Shown piece after piece: positions 34,440 through 43,739 of a stretch of DNA of 64,000 bases. Position 1 is the stretch's first letter; the number at the start of each line of letters is the position of its first letter. The position numbers were made by a program, and so were the translations under genes. The stretch is taken from contig OY829366.1 in NCBI GenBank assembly GCA_963691755.1, positions 2,852,001 through 2,916,000 of the forward strand, read 5' to 3'. Source of the DNA: Dinoroseobacter sp013215265 (lineage in GTDB: Bacteria > Pseudomonadota > Alphaproteobacteria > Rhodobacterales > Rhodobacteraceae). The notes below the pieces were generated by a model. It searched no databases, was not told the DNA's origin, and was given only the letters and a program-made list of their open reading frames with translations.

Positions 34440-36116
34440 ATGGCGGACGCAGCCGTTCATGGCCACGGACACGAAGACGAACGCGGGTTCTTCACCCGTT
34501 GGTTCATGTCCACCAACCACAAAGATATCGGTATTCTATACCTTTTGACCTCAGGTCTTGCCGGGTTCATCTCGGTGGCCTTCACAGTCTACATGCGCAT
34601 GGAACTTATGGAACCAGGCGTGCAATACATGTGCTTGGAAGGCGCGCGCCTCAGCGCGGCCGCTGTCGGGGATGCTTGCACTCCAAACGGGCACCTCTGG
34701 AATGTTCTGATCACGGGTCACGGCATCCTGATGATGTTCTTCGTGGTTATTCCAGCGCTCTTCGGCGGTTTTGGAAACTTTTTCATGCCGTTGCACATTG
34801 GTGCACCAGACATGGCCTTCCCGCGCCTGAACAACCTTTCGTTCTGGCTCTTTGTGGCTGGTACGTCTCTGGCGGTTGCCTCGGTCTTGTCACCAGGTGG
34901 CAATGACCAGTCAGGATCAGGGGTTGGTTGGGTACTCTATCCACCACTTTCGACGACTGAAGCCGGGTTCTCGATGGATCTTGCGATCTTCGCTGTGCAC
35001 GTTTCAGGCGCATCATCAATCCTTGGTGCGATCAATATTATCACAACGTTTTTGAACATGCGTGCTCCGGGCATGACGCTCTTCAAAGTACCACTTTTCG
35101 CCTGGTCGATCTTCGTGACTGCATGGCTCATTCTTCTCGCCCTGCCCGTACTCGCTGGCGCGATCACCATGTTGCTGACTGACCGGAATTTCGGCACGAC
35201 GTTCTTTGATCCCGCAGGCGGAGGCGACCCGGTTCTCTACCAACACATCCTGTGGTTCTTTGGCCATCCGGAAGTGTACATCGTGATCCTGCCGGCCTTC
35301 GGCATCGTCAGCCACGTCATCGCGACCTTCTCCAAGAAACCAGTCTTCGGCTACTTGCCAATGGTCTGGGCGATGATTGCGATCGGCGCTTTGGGCTTCG
35401 TCGTGTGGGCGCACCACATGTATACAGTTGGCATGTCGCTGACCCAGCAGTCTTATTTCATGCTGGCTACGATGGTGATTGCTGTACCGACAGGTGTGAA
35501 GATCTTCTCGTGGATTGCAACGATGTGGGGCGGCTCAATCAGCTTCAAAACCCCAATGCTCTTTGCCGTCGGGTTCTTGTTCCTCTTCACTGTTGGCGGC
35601 GTAACCGGCATCGTACTGTCGCAGGCAGCTGTCGACCGGGCGTACCATGATACCTACTATGTTGTCGCGCACTTCCACTACGTGATGAGCCTTGGAGCCG
35701 TGTTTGGCATCTTCGCCGGGGTCTATTACTGGATCGGCAAGATGTCGGGGCGCCAGTACCCGGAATGGGCCGGAAAGCTCCACTTCTGGACCTTCTTCAT
35801 CGGCACCAACATCACGTTCTTCCCACAACACTTCCTGGGCCGTCAGGGCATGCCACGTCGTTATATCGACTATCCGGAAGCCTTTGCCTACTGGAACTGG
35901 GTTTCGAGCTGGGGTGCGTTCCTGTCCTTCGCATCATTCGTCTTCTTCATTGGCGTCGTGTACTATACAGTATTCCACGGCCGTAAGGTCGAAGAGGAAG
36001 CCTACTGGGGTGAACATGCGGACACGCTGGAATGGACATTGCCCAACCCACCCCCTGAGCATACGTTCGAAATTCTTCCGACCCGCGAAGAATGGGATCG
36101 CAGCCCAGGGCACTAA
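34440..36116 (+). CDS. ctaD: cytochrome c oxidase subunit I (aa3 type)
   Basis: 558 residues with twelve membrane helices, the usual length. Heme and copper ligands are visible: ITGHGILMMFF, HPEVYIVILPAFG, WAHHMYTVG, and VAHFHYVMSLG; the K/D-channel glycine-rich region GGFGNFFMPLHIGAPDM is intact. It is the catalytic subunit of the terminal oxidase that reduces O2 and pumps protons at the inner membrane. Other cox subunits are not adjacent, as often for ctaD in this family. A strong hairpin follows the gene. Confidence 0.97.
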   Translation: MADAAVHGHGHEDERGFFTRWFMSTNHKDIGILYLLTSGLAGFISVAFTVYMRMELMEPGVQYMCLEGARLSAAAVGDACTPNGHLWNVLITGHGILMMFFVVIPALFGGFGNFFMPLHIGAPDMAFPRLNNLSFWLFVAGTSLAVASVLSPGGNDQSGSGVGWVLYPPLSTTEAGFSMDLAIFAVHVSGASSILGAINIITTFLNMRAPGMTLFKVPLFAWSIFVTAWLILLALPVLAGAITMLLTDRNFGTTFFDPAGGGDPVLYQHILWFFGHPEVYIVILPAFGIVSHVIATFSKKPVFGYLPMVWAMIAIGALGFVVWAHHMYTVGMSLTQQSYFMLATMVIAVPTGVKIFSWIATMWGGSISFKTPMLFAVGFLFLFTVGGVTGIVLSQAAVDRAYHDTYYVVAHFHYVMSLGAVFGIFAGVYYWIGKMSGRQYPEWAGKLHFWTFFIGTNITFFPQHFLGRQGMPRRYIDYPEAFAYWNWVSSWGAFLSFASFVFFIGVVYYTVFHGRKVEEEAYWGEHADTLEWTLPNPPPEHTFEILPTREEWDRSPGH

Positions 36117-36136
36117 ACTCGAACACACAGACATTG

Positions 36137-36166
36137 AAGCGCCGCAGAGGAAACTCTGCGGCGCTT
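36137..36166 (+). terminator. hairpin terminator of ctaD
   Basis: A perfect 13-base stem (AAGCGCCGCAGAG with CTCTGCGGCGCTT) closes a GAAA tetraloop 20 bases after the ctaD stop. A modest pyrimidine tract (TCTCATT) follows. It is the most stable hairpin in this area and probably terminates ctaD transcription. Confidence 0.8.
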
Positions 36167-36347
36167 CTCATTAAAAAAACGGTCTGAAGCAATCGAGACC
36201 CTGATTTCATCGTTTGAGGCTCGCCCTGCGAAAACCCAGTGTCGACAAAAAATTCCGCCCGACTGGCCGGAATCTGGGTCATCCAAGGGCTGACGGCGTG
36301 CCCGACCCGAACTAGTTTACGAGGGCAAATGGGCCAAAGGGAAAAAA

Positions 36348-36764
36348 ATGAAACTGGAATTCCACCACATCAACTACGTCTCCGAGGACGTGGACAGGAT
36401 GCATGAGTTCTATACCCAGGTGCTGGGCATGGAGGACATCCCGCAAGAGAACTTTCCAAGGACCGAAGCAACCAAGGACACGGGCTATGCAGGGAAGATA
36501 AGGTTTGCCACCGAAGGTGCGATGCAGATGCATCTGGCGGAACGCAGTTTTGAGGTCGCCTTCAAGAACGGTCAAGTGATCAATCCGGTCGAGCGCGGCC
36601 ATATCGCGTTTCGCACCGACGACTTGACCACTTTTCTAAATCGCCTTGAGAATGCAGGCATTCCTTATTCCGACTACGGCACAACTTTTGCAGCGGAATG
36701 GCATCAGGTTTTCTTTCAAGATCCGGAAGGCAACATAATTGAAGTTCATCAGCAGGTTGCCTGA
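36348..36764 (+). CDS. VOC-family (glyoxalase/bleomycin resistance) protein
   Basis: 138 residues with the paired beta-alpha-beta-beta-beta units of the VOC fold: LEFHHINYVSEDVDRMHEFY at the start, a central RGHIAFRTDDL, and the C-terminal FFQDPEGNIIEVHQ with a metal-ligand Glu. Function could be glyoxalase-like or dioxygenase-like; no context clarifies it. Confidence 0.85.
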   Translation: MKLEFHHINYVSEDVDRMHEFYTQVLGMEDIPQENFPRTEATKDTGYAGKIRFATEGAMQMHLAERSFEVAFKNGQVINPVERGHIAFRTDDLTTFLNRLENAGIPYSDYGTTFAAEWHQVFFQDPEGNIIEVHQQVA

Positions 36765-36870
36765 CCCAGAACGATCAACACATGGGTTAGCTTGCCGCAT
36801 GGGTTTTGTCTTGACGCCTGCGCCACACGTGCCACTTTTCCAATGGTTTCAAGCAGAGTGATGAGCGCAC

Positions 36871-37365
36871 ATGCCGTATGAATGGACTGCCAGTGCAGAG
36901 ACAAATGCTTCCAGTACCGCGCGCGTCTGGCCTCATAAGTCCATGACCCCCGAAGGCTTTAGCTGGTTCATTGGACTAACAGCTGCGTTCTTGGCAATTC
37001 CCTTGCTGGGGCTTATCGGGACGGTTGTGTTGTGGGGGCTTCTTCCGTTCCTGATCGCAGCCCTTTGCGCTGTTTGGTTCGGCATTCGACGCAATCAGCG
37101 CGATATGTCTCTATACGAAGAACTGGTCCTCAGCCGCGAACGTATCGCAATAACACGGCACAATCCGCATGGTCCACGCCAGACCTGGGATGCAAATCCA
37201 TATTGGGTCGAACTTAAGCTGCACCCAAAGGGGAAGGTAAAAAACTATCTGACACTGCGCGGATCCGATCGCGAAGTTGAGTTGGGCGCATTTCTGAGCC
37301 CAGACGAACGACTTGCCCTCCATGGCGAACTGCAGGAGCGACTTGCACGTGTGAAGTCAGCCTGA
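36871..37365 (+). CDS. DUF2244 membrane protein
   Basis: 164 residues. Two close membrane helices occupy about 28-70, followed by a conserved WVELKLHPKGKVKNYLTLRG strand region and a C-terminal SPDERLALHGELQERL segment, typical of DUF2244. Such proteins are frequently encoded near cox genes in alphaproteobacteria, as ctaD is here. The function is unknown. Confidence 0.85.
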   Translation: MPYEWTASAETNASSTARVWPHKSMTPEGFSWFIGLTAAFLAIPLLGLIGTVVLWGLLPFLIAALCAVWFGIRRNQRDMSLYEELVLSRERIAITRHNPHGPRQTWDANPYWVELKLHPKGKVKNYLTLRGSDREVELGAFLSPDERLALHGELQERLARVKSA

Positions 37366-37370
37366 AGCGG

Positions 37371-37390
37371 TCTTACGAAAGGCCGTAAGA
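37371..37390. terminator. possible bidirectional hairpin between DUF2244 and YqeY genes
   Basis: TCTTACG (37371-37377) pairs with CGTAAGA (37384-37390) around a 6-base loop, between two convergent genes. No T-run follows on either strand, so termination is only a suggestion from position. Confidence 0.35.
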
Positions 37391-37426
37391 GCCAAGCGAC
37401 CCTAAGACGGGATACGTTTTTGGGCG

Positions 37427-37885
37427 TTAGGCCAGCCGATCTTTGACCATCGGCCCCACCCGTCCAAAGTCCATCTGGCCGGTATATTTGGACTTCAGCG
37501 CGCCAATCACCTTGCCCATGTCGCGGATTGAGCTGGCAGACGTTGCTTCAATCGTGTCGGAGATCGCCGCAGCAATCTCCGCATCGCTCAATTGGCGCGG
37601 CAGGAAATCCTCGATGACCGCGATCTCCGCGATCTCACGTTCGGCCAGCTCAAGACGTCCGCCTTCTTCATAGGTGCGTGCGCTTTCCTGACGCTGCTTG
37701 ACCATTTTGCCCAAAATGACAAGCACATCAGCATCACTGGCACCGTCATTCTGACCCTCAGCCCGAAGTGCAATATCGCGGTCTTTGATAGCAGCATTGA
37801 TAAGGCGCAGTGTCGACAGGCGTGCCCCGTCCTTGGCCTTCATGGCAGTTTTCAAAGCTTCTGAGATTTTGGTGCGCAGGCCCAT
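37427..37885 (-). CDS. GatB/YqeY-domain protein
   Basis: 152 residues from MGLRTKISEALKTAMKAKD at 37885, preceded by AGGGATC; longer starts upstream (to 37966) run into the carA control region. The family features are clear: RLSTLRLINAAIKDRDI, a basic/acidic middle (MVKQRQESARTYEEGGR), EIAVIEDFLPRQLS, and the C-terminal MGKVIGALKSKYTGQMDFGRV. The domain resembles the tRNA-binding tail of GatB; its role is unknown. It is divergent from carA. Confidence 0.9.
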   Translation of the reverse strand: MGLRTKISEALKTAMKAKDGARLSTLRLINAAIKDRDIALRAEGQNDGASDADVLVILGKMVKQRQESARTYEEGGRLELAEREIAEIAVIEDFLPRQLSDAEIAAAISDTIEATSASSIRDMGKVIGALKSKYTGQMDFGRVGPMVKDRLA

Positions 37886-38066
37886 TGCTGTGCGATCCCT
37901 GTAGTTGATCCAGACCATTGAACTTAATCGCGACGAAGGCTGATGACAACACATGTAGAATATCACAAGCTATTGAAATCATTAAACTCTCAAAATTTCC
38001 ACTCGACTTGACCCTGTAACCGACCGCTCGTATGGTCCCGGCGCTTGCCAAACGAGGAGTCGCCCC

Positions 38067-39227
38067 ATGTCCAGCCCGCAGGACCGCCCAACCGCATGTC
38101 TTGTTCTGGCCGATGGCACCGTGTTCTACGGCAAAGGCTTTGGTGCTACGGGACAAGCCCAGGCCGAACTTTGCTTTAACACGGCAATGACGGGCTATCA
38201 GGAAATCATGACTGATCCCTCCTACGCTGGACAGATCGTGACCTTCACCTTTCCGCATATCGGTAACACGGGCGTAACCCCAGAAGACGACGAAACGGGT
38301 GATCCGGTGGCTGCAGGCATGGTCGTCAAATGGGATCCAACCGCACCTTCCAACTGGCGCTCAACAGGGGATCTTCAGTCCTGGCTCGCTTCGCGCGGGC
38401 GGATTGGTATCGGGGGCGTTGATACACGTCGCCTGACCCGCGCGATCCGGCAACAGGGCGCCCCCCATGTCGCACTCGCACACGATCCTGAAGGCAATTT
38501 CAACCTCGAAGCACTGGTGACCGCAGCCCGCGAATTCCAAGGACTAGAAGGTCTGGATCTGGCCAAGGACGTTACGTGCTCCCAGTCCTACAACTGGGAT
38601 GAAATGCGATGGGCGTGGCCCGATGGCTTTCCGAAACGCGAAACGCCAGGACGCAGGGTCGTCGCTTTGGACTTTGGGGCCAAACGCAACATCCTGCGCT
38701 GCCTGGCTTCGGCAGGCTGCGACGTCACCGTTCTGCCGGCCACAGCAACCGCAGAAGAGGTTCTGAGCCATTCTCCGGAAGGTGTGTTTCTTTCAAACGG
38801 TCCAGGCGATCCAGCTGCGACGGGCGAATATGCGGTCCCGATGATTCAAGAAATCCTGCAGACCACCGACTTACCTATCTTCGGAATTTGCCTCGGCCAT
38901 CAGATGTTGGCGTTGGCACTCGGGGCAAACACCGTCAAAATGAACCACGGGCATCACGGGGCGAACCATCCGGTCAAGGATCTCGAAACAGGTAAGGTTG
39001 AAATCACCTCGATGAACCATGGCTTTACCGTCGACAGCCAGACATTGCCGAAAGGCGTGAAAGAAACCCACGTCAGCCTCTTTGACGGCTCAAACTGCGG
39101 CATTCGGATGGAAGACCGACCTGTATTTTCGGTACAGTATCACCCTGAGGCCTCGCCGGGACCACAAGACAGCTTTTACTTGTTTGAGCGCTTCGTCGCG
39201 GCAATGTCGGAGCGCATGCCCGCTTAA
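38067..39227 (+). CDS. carA: carbamoyl-phosphate synthase small subunit
   Basis: 386 residues, standard size. N-terminal CPSase small domain (FNTAMTGYQEIMTDPSY, GIGGVDTRRLTRAIR) and C-terminal class I glutaminase with nucleophile Cys in FGICLGHQM and the His/Glu pair in QYHPEAS. It supplies ammonia from glutamine for carbamoyl phosphate used in arginine and pyrimidine synthesis. An AGGAG site precedes the ATG. carB is not in the window, as common in this group. Confidence 0.96.
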   Translation: MSSPQDRPTACLVLADGTVFYGKGFGATGQAQAELCFNTAMTGYQEIMTDPSYAGQIVTFTFPHIGNTGVTPEDDETGDPVAAGMVVKWDPTAPSNWRSTGDLQSWLASRGRIGIGGVDTRRLTRAIRQQGAPHVALAHDPEGNFNLEALVTAAREFQGLEGLDLAKDVTCSQSYNWDEMRWAWPDGFPKRETPGRRVVALDFGAKRNILRCLASAGCDVTVLPATATAEEVLSHSPEGVFLSNGPGDPAATGEYAVPMIQEILQTTDLPIFGICLGHQMLALALGANTVKMNHGHHGANHPVKDLETGKVEITSMNHGFTVDSQTLPKGVKETHVSLFDGSNCGIRMEDRPVFSVQYHPEASPGPQDSFYLFERFVAAMSERMPA

Positions 39228-39306
39228 CACTGCGTTAGGGTTAACTCTCAATTAAGGTCAATCCTGCACTAAACGAATGCGTTGCGTGTTCGAAGGTGTT
39301 GGCTGA

Positions 39307-41106
39307 ATGAGCTATCAATTTTCCGGCGGATTTGAGGACCTGAGGTTTCCCAATCGTTTGAGGTCAAATAAACGTCCGAAACGGCTTGCTGTCTGTCAGG
39401 ACTGGGGCATTGACCACCCTTTGACACGATACGTGGGCAAGTCTGGCCTGCCAATCGTCGATCTTGATACATATGACTTGGACCACTCGCTTTTGGTTCG
39501 GCTTGGCGCTGATCGTTGCTTGAACGCGCGCGTATTGCCCCTAAGGCGCCCAGCAGGCGGCACAATACTGGCCTGTGGGGAACCAGACGCACACAGGATG
39601 CTTAAAACCTGGCCCGACGATGGGTCCGTATCTGTTGCTCTTGCCGACCCCGTTATCATTGAAGAGACCATCCTCAAGACTTACGAACGGGAACTTGTTC
39701 GCATCGCAGAAGAAAAGCGTGAGCCATCTGAAAGCTGTCGCAACATGCGCAAGGTCCATGTCGTATGGCTGATGATTGTGTTGGCGGGTGTTTTGGGATC
39801 AATTGCACTCGCCCCTGAGGCCGTTTTTTTATGTGCGACTGGCGTTGCGTTGCTGGGGCTTGGAGCCTCCTGTGTTCTGAAGTTCATAGCGTTGTGCGGG
39901 TTTGTGCGACATTCACAGCCCATACCGAGAAAGCCCCTCGGCGCGAACGCGCCCCGCATCACCCCGAAAATCACAATACTACTTCCTTTGCTGAACGAAG
40001 AACGCGTTGCCGAGGACCTGATCGGCTCCATCGAAGCCCTTCACTACCCAAGACAATTTTTGGAAGTACTTGTGCTTGTTGAAGCGAAGGACGCGCTTAC
40101 AAGAGTCGCTCTTGAACGCACGATGCTCCCCAAGCATTTCCGCGTGATTGAGGTTCCAGTCGGGCGGATCAAGACAAAGCCGCGCGCAATGAATTACGCA
40201 CTCGCTTTTGCGACCGGAGATATTGTGGGCATCTATGATGCTGAGGACCAACCCGAGCACGACCAGCTTCTCAAAGTGGCAGCGCAATTTGCGGTAGCAC
40301 CCGCACATGTGGCCTGCCTGCAAGGAAGACTGGATTACTTCAACGCAGATGCAAACATTATGGCGCGCTGTTTTACGCTTGATTACGCGTCCTGGTTCAG
40401 ACTTTTTCTGCCTGCCCTCGTTCTGTTTGATCTTCCCGTCCCGCTTGGCGGCACCACACTCTTTATAAGGCGCTCAGTTCTAGAGAAACTTCGTGGTTGG
40501 GACGCCCATAATGTCACCGAGGATGCCGAGCTTGGCATGCACCTCTATCGAAACGGGTACCGGGTTGGATTGCTTGACAGCACAACTTTTGAGGAGGCCA
40601 ATTGCCGCGTTCTCCCCTGGATCAAACAGAGATCGCGCTGGCTGAAGGGGTATTTCATCACGTGGCTTATGCACATGCGTCATCCGCGCAAATGCTTTTA
40701 TGATATGGGCATAAAGGGATTTGTCGTGTTCCAGCTTTTGATGCCTGGGACCGTTGTAAGCTGCGCTTTCGCCCCGTTTCTATGGCTCTTCTATCCCGGC
40801 CTTGCTGGACTGGATCATCCCATCTTTCGGGTCGCACCCGACGGCTTTGACCAGGCCATTATCGGGTTGCTCCTGACCGCAACGCTTTTGACAATCATCA
40901 CCTTTGTTCTGGGGAGCCTGTCCAAAAAGCACAGACACTTATTGCCGTGGTCACCGTTTTTGAACTTATATTTCTTGCTGGCAACCTTCGCGATGTGGAC
41001 AGCACTTTGGGAAACGCTCCGAAAGCCCCATCATTGGCACAAGACAGAACACGGGTTCTTTGATGCCAACGGGCGTTTTCTCAAAACGCGGAGGCGTCGT
41101 TCTTGA
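39307..41106 (+). CDS. membrane GT2 glycosyltransferase with T2SS-type N-terminal domain
   Basis: 599 residues. Residues about 50-135 resemble the T2SSE_N/MshEN-type domain found in GspE-like ATPases and in NfrB-type transferases. Two membrane helices follow (about 150-195), then a GT2 domain with VVEA and the metal motif YDAEDQ, TEDAELG and QRSRWLKG (QxxRW) characteristic of cellulose synthase-like processive enzymes, then four or more C-terminal membrane helices. Probably polymerises or exports an exopolysaccharide; product unknown. The C-terminal 26 bases overlap a convergent regulator gene. Confidence 0.82.
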   Translation: MSYQFSGGFEDLRFPNRLRSNKRPKRLAVCQDWGIDHPLTRYVGKSGLPIVDLDTYDLDHSLLVRLGADRCLNARVLPLRRPAGGTILACGEPDAHRMLKTWPDDGSVSVALADPVIIEETILKTYERELVRIAEEKREPSESCRNMRKVHVVWLMIVLAGVLGSIALAPEAVFLCATGVALLGLGASCVLKFIALCGFVRHSQPIPRKPLGANAPRITPKITILLPLLNEERVAEDLIGSIEALHYPRQFLEVLVLVEAKDALTRVALERTMLPKHFRVIEVPVGRIKTKPRAMNYALAFATGDIVGIYDAEDQPEHDQLLKVAAQFAVAPAHVACLQGRLDYFNADANIMARCFTLDYASWFRLFLPALVLFDLPVPLGGTTLFIRRSVLEKLRGWDAHNVTEDAELGMHLYRNGYRVGLLDSTTFEEANCRVLPWIKQRSRWLKGYFITWLMHMRHPRKCFYDMGIKGFVVFQLLMPGTVVSCAFAPFLWLFYPGLAGLDHPIFRVAPDGFDQAIIGLLLTATLLTIITFVLGSLSKKHRHLLPWSPFLNLYFLLATFAMWTALWETLRKPHHWHKTEHGFFDANGRFLKTRRRRS

Positions 41107-41722
41107 GACGTGCCTCAAACGCAAGCGAAATATGAGCACGAAGCGCGTCAGTCGCGGCTTGTTCATCCCGTTCCGCGATTGCTTCGACGATACGTGCGTG
41201 CTCTTCCAGCGCCATATCACCCCGCCCATCAATGGCGAGCGAGGTTGTTGCCATCAACGCCATTGACCTGTGCACCAGGTCGAGTTGCTGAACGAGGAAG
41301 CGGTTGTGCGAGGCAAGATGGATTTGCTTGTGAAACCGGCGGTTTGCGCGTGACAAAGCCTGCGGGTCGTCAACAAGTGCGCGGTCCTCCTCTACCATTT
41401 CGTTGAGAACCCTGATCTCTTCGTCCGCGGCGTGGCGGGCTGCCAGCCGCGCGGCAAGGCCTTCTAACTCCGTTCGCACAGCATAAAGCTCTGCCATTTG
41501 TGAGTGATCAAGCGACGCAACGATCAGAGACCGACCGTCTCGGCTGAGAAGGCTCTGCGTTTCAAGCCGTTGCAGCGCTTCGCGAATGGGTGTTCGTGAC
41601 ACGCCAAAGCGGTCAGCCAAATCGCTCTCCACCAGACGATCACCCGGGCGAAACTCGCCGACATCAATGGCCTCGAGGATCATGTCATAGGCGTCTTTAG
41701 GAGGTGTGCGTTGGGATGGCAT
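41081..41722 (-). CDS. GntR-family regulator, FCD subfamily
   Basis: 213 residues. Winged helix at about 5-70 (LVESDLADRFGVSRTPIREALQRLE) and an FCD effector domain of six helices in the C-terminal two thirds, with the metal/ligand residues in NRRFHKQIHLASHN and EEHARIVEAI. FCD regulators usually sense organic acids or sugar acids. The target genes are not obvious; the divergent UbiH-type gene is one possibility. It overlaps the end of the GT2 gene by 26 bases. Confidence 0.9.
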   Translation of the reverse strand: MPSQRTPPKDAYDMILEAIDVGEFRPGDRLVESDLADRFGVSRTPIREALQRLETQSLLSRDGRSLIVASLDHSQMAELYAVRTELEGLAARLAARHAADEEIRVLNEMVEEDRALVDDPQALSRANRRFHKQIHLASHNRFLVQQLDLVHRSMALMATTSLAIDGRGDMALEEHARIVEAIAERDEQAATDALRAHISLAFEARLKNDASAF

Positions 41723-41901
41723 GTCGTTACTTTCGCTTTGGTATGCAAATGTATTGCTTTGTTTCGCAACAAGGCAAGCCCGATGATCAAAAGGTTTTCT
41801 TGCATGATTTTAAAACCTTAGGTGCAATCGCCATTTAAAAGTATCCCTGGGGCTAGGTGTCGCTTGGACGCGACACCGACGTGAAGCTAGCTATACATCA
41901 C

Positions 41902-43092
41902 ATGGCAGAGACAACTGACATATTGATCGCAGGCGGTGGACCCGCCGGTTTGGCAGCGGCGGCCGTCTTTGGGGCCGCGGGCTTTGGTGTTGTTTGTGTT
42001 GACCCAACCGCACCTGTTACTGAGGAAACTGCAGAGGGAGCAGATACACGGACCACGGCGATCCTGCAGCCCGGTCGTGAGTTGCTTGTGCAAGCCGGGG
42101 CTTGGCAACATCTGGAAAAGCATGCCACCGCTCTTCAGGTTATGCAGATCATGGACGCAAGCAGCGACGGCTCGGTTCTGAAGGCCTTTGATGCTGCGGA
42201 CCTTGGGGAAATGCCCTTTGGCTGGAACCTTCCGAATTGGTTGTTGCGACGTGAATTACTCAGAAGTCTCAACAACTTGACGAATGTGTCTTTCCGCCCC
42301 GGTGTTGGGTTTTCGGGCTATGTGCCCCGCATGCGAGAAGCACGCGTGCGGCTGAGCGATGGCACCTCGGTAAGCGCGAAGTTGGTGATTGGAGCAGACG
42401 GACGATCGAGTGCTGTCCGTGAAGCTGCAGGAATAGACGTGAAAACAACACGTTATGGGCAGAAGGCGCTCGCATTCGCGGTGACCCACCCTATTCCGCA
42501 CGATAATGTATCGACTGAAATCCACCGCTCCGGCGGTCCGTTTACGTTCGTTCCGTTGCCAGACCTGAATGGCAAACCACGATCGGCCGTCGTGTGGATG
42601 GAGCGGAGCGCTGAGGCAGAACGTCTTGGAAAGCTTGAAGAAAAATCGTTCAATGCAGAAGCCACTGAACGATCTGCGGGGTTTCTGGGACCGCTGGAAC
42701 TGGCAGGTCGCCGCTCGCTTTGGCCGATGATGAGCCAGATTGCAGAGAGGTTTGACGGACCGCGTGTCGCGCTGATGGCTGAGGCCGCACATGTCGTGCC
42801 CCCAATTGGAGCGCAAGGATTGAACATGAGCCTCGCCGATTTGCGGTGCCTTCTAGAACTGTCTGAAATCCATAGAGAAAATCTTGGTTCCCCGGAAATG
42901 CTGTCAGAGTACACGCGCGCACGGTGGACGGATGCACAAGCCCGCGTGATCGGTATTGATGCCCTGAACCGGACGTCCATGGCGGGTCATCCGGTAATGC
43001 AGGCGTTACGCAAGCAGGGGGTTGCAGCCCTGCACGATGTGGCACCTTTGCGAAAGCTCGCGATGCGCATGGGGCTTGGGGCAAACGCCTGA
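41902..43092 (+). CDS. UbiH/COQ6-family FAD-dependent hydroxylase
   Basis: 396 residues from MAETTDILIAGGGPAG at 41902; the upstream Met at 41857 adds an unnatural leader. FAD motifs: GGGPAGLAAA at the N terminus, VIGADGRSSAVR in the middle, and MAEAAHVVPPIGAQGLN near the C terminus (Glu replacing the usual Asp of GDAAH). It probably hydroxylates the ring of ubiquinone precursors. Which ring carbon (UbiH, UbiF, UbiL type) cannot be said from sequence. Confidence 0.88.
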   Translation: MAETTDILIAGGGPAGLAAAAVFGAAGFGVVCVDPTAPVTEETAEGADTRTTAILQPGRELLVQAGAWQHLEKHATALQVMQIMDASSDGSVLKAFDAADLGEMPFGWNLPNWLLRRELLRSLNNLTNVSFRPGVGFSGYVPRMREARVRLSDGTSVSAKLVIGADGRSSAVREAAGIDVKTTRYGQKALAFAVTHPIPHDNVSTEIHRSGGPFTFVPLPDLNGKPRSAVVWMERSAEAERLGKLEEKSFNAEATERSAGFLGPLELAGRRSLWPMMSQIAERFDGPRVALMAEAAHVVPPIGAQGLNMSLADLRCLLELSEIHRENLGSPEMLSEYTRARWTDAQARVIGIDALNRTSMAGHPVMQALRKQGVAALHDVAPLRKLAMRMGLGANA

Positions 43093-43094
43093 TC

Positions 43095-43143
43095 TTGACA
43101 GGTCTTGAACTTTTTTCACACATGTTTTGACAGGTGTTGAACT
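43095..43143. repeat. pair of 17-base direct repeats after the hydroxylase gene
   Basis: TTGACAGGTCTTGAACT at 43095-43111 is repeated with one difference at 43127-43143, spaced 32 bases start to start (about three helical turns). Both copies start with a TTGACA element resembling a -35 box. They lie right after the UbiH-type stop and about 170 bases before the glyoxalase gene. May be regulator binding sites for the latter. Confidence 0.55.
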
Positions 43144-43313
43144 GAGTTTACAGATTTCGTGTGCACCGGGCAGGCGTAACAGGCATCTATCTTCTACGCT
43201 TCATCTTTGGTTCCCCGCACACGCGACCTCTGTCTAACAAAAAAGTGCATGTAGTAGCGGCGTAATACCACTCCTCGGCTGATCCCTGATACGCATCGGC
43301 CAGAGGAGGACAC

Positions 43314-43709
43314 ATGACCAAACTTGTACACAGCATGATCAGGGTTCTGAACGAGACAACGTCCGTACAGTTCTATCATGACACCTTTGGACTGGAGGTG
43401 GTCGATCGCCTGGACTTTGAGAGCTTCACGCTCATCTACATGGCGCTGCCGACCTCTACCTTCGAACTTGAACTCACCGTCAACAAGGGGCGCGATGAGC
43501 CTTACGATCTTGGCGATGGCTACGGCCATATCGCCCTTGTCGTAGAAGACCTTGAAGCCGCGCGCGACATAGCCATCAAAGCCGGTTCCGAGCCCGGCAA
43601 GATCGTGGACTTCCGTCCCGGTGGAGACCGCGTCGCGAAGTTCTTCTTCATCAAAGACCCCGACGGATACCAGATCGAAGTGATCGAAAAAGGCGGGCGA
43701 TTTGCCTGA
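43314..43709 (+). CDS. gloA: lactoylglutathione lyase (glyoxalase I)
   Basis: 131 residues. The four metal ligands of glyoxalase I occupy the expected places: His in LVHSMIRV, Glu in FELELTVN, His in YGHIALVVED, and Glu in YQIEVIEKG. It isomerises the methylglyoxal-glutathione hemithioacetal to S-lactoylglutathione in the cytoplasm. An AGAGGAGG ribosome site precedes the ATG. It heads a short run of three genes. Confidence 0.9.
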   Translation: MTKLVHSMIRVLNETTSVQFYHDTFGLEVVDRLDFESFTLIYMALPTSTFELELTVNKGRDEPYDLGDGYGHIALVVEDLEAARDIAIKAGSEPGKIVDFRPGGDRVAKFFFIKDPDGYQIEVIEKGGRFA

Positions 43710-43739
43710 CCAATCCAACCAAATTGAAAGGGAGGTACT

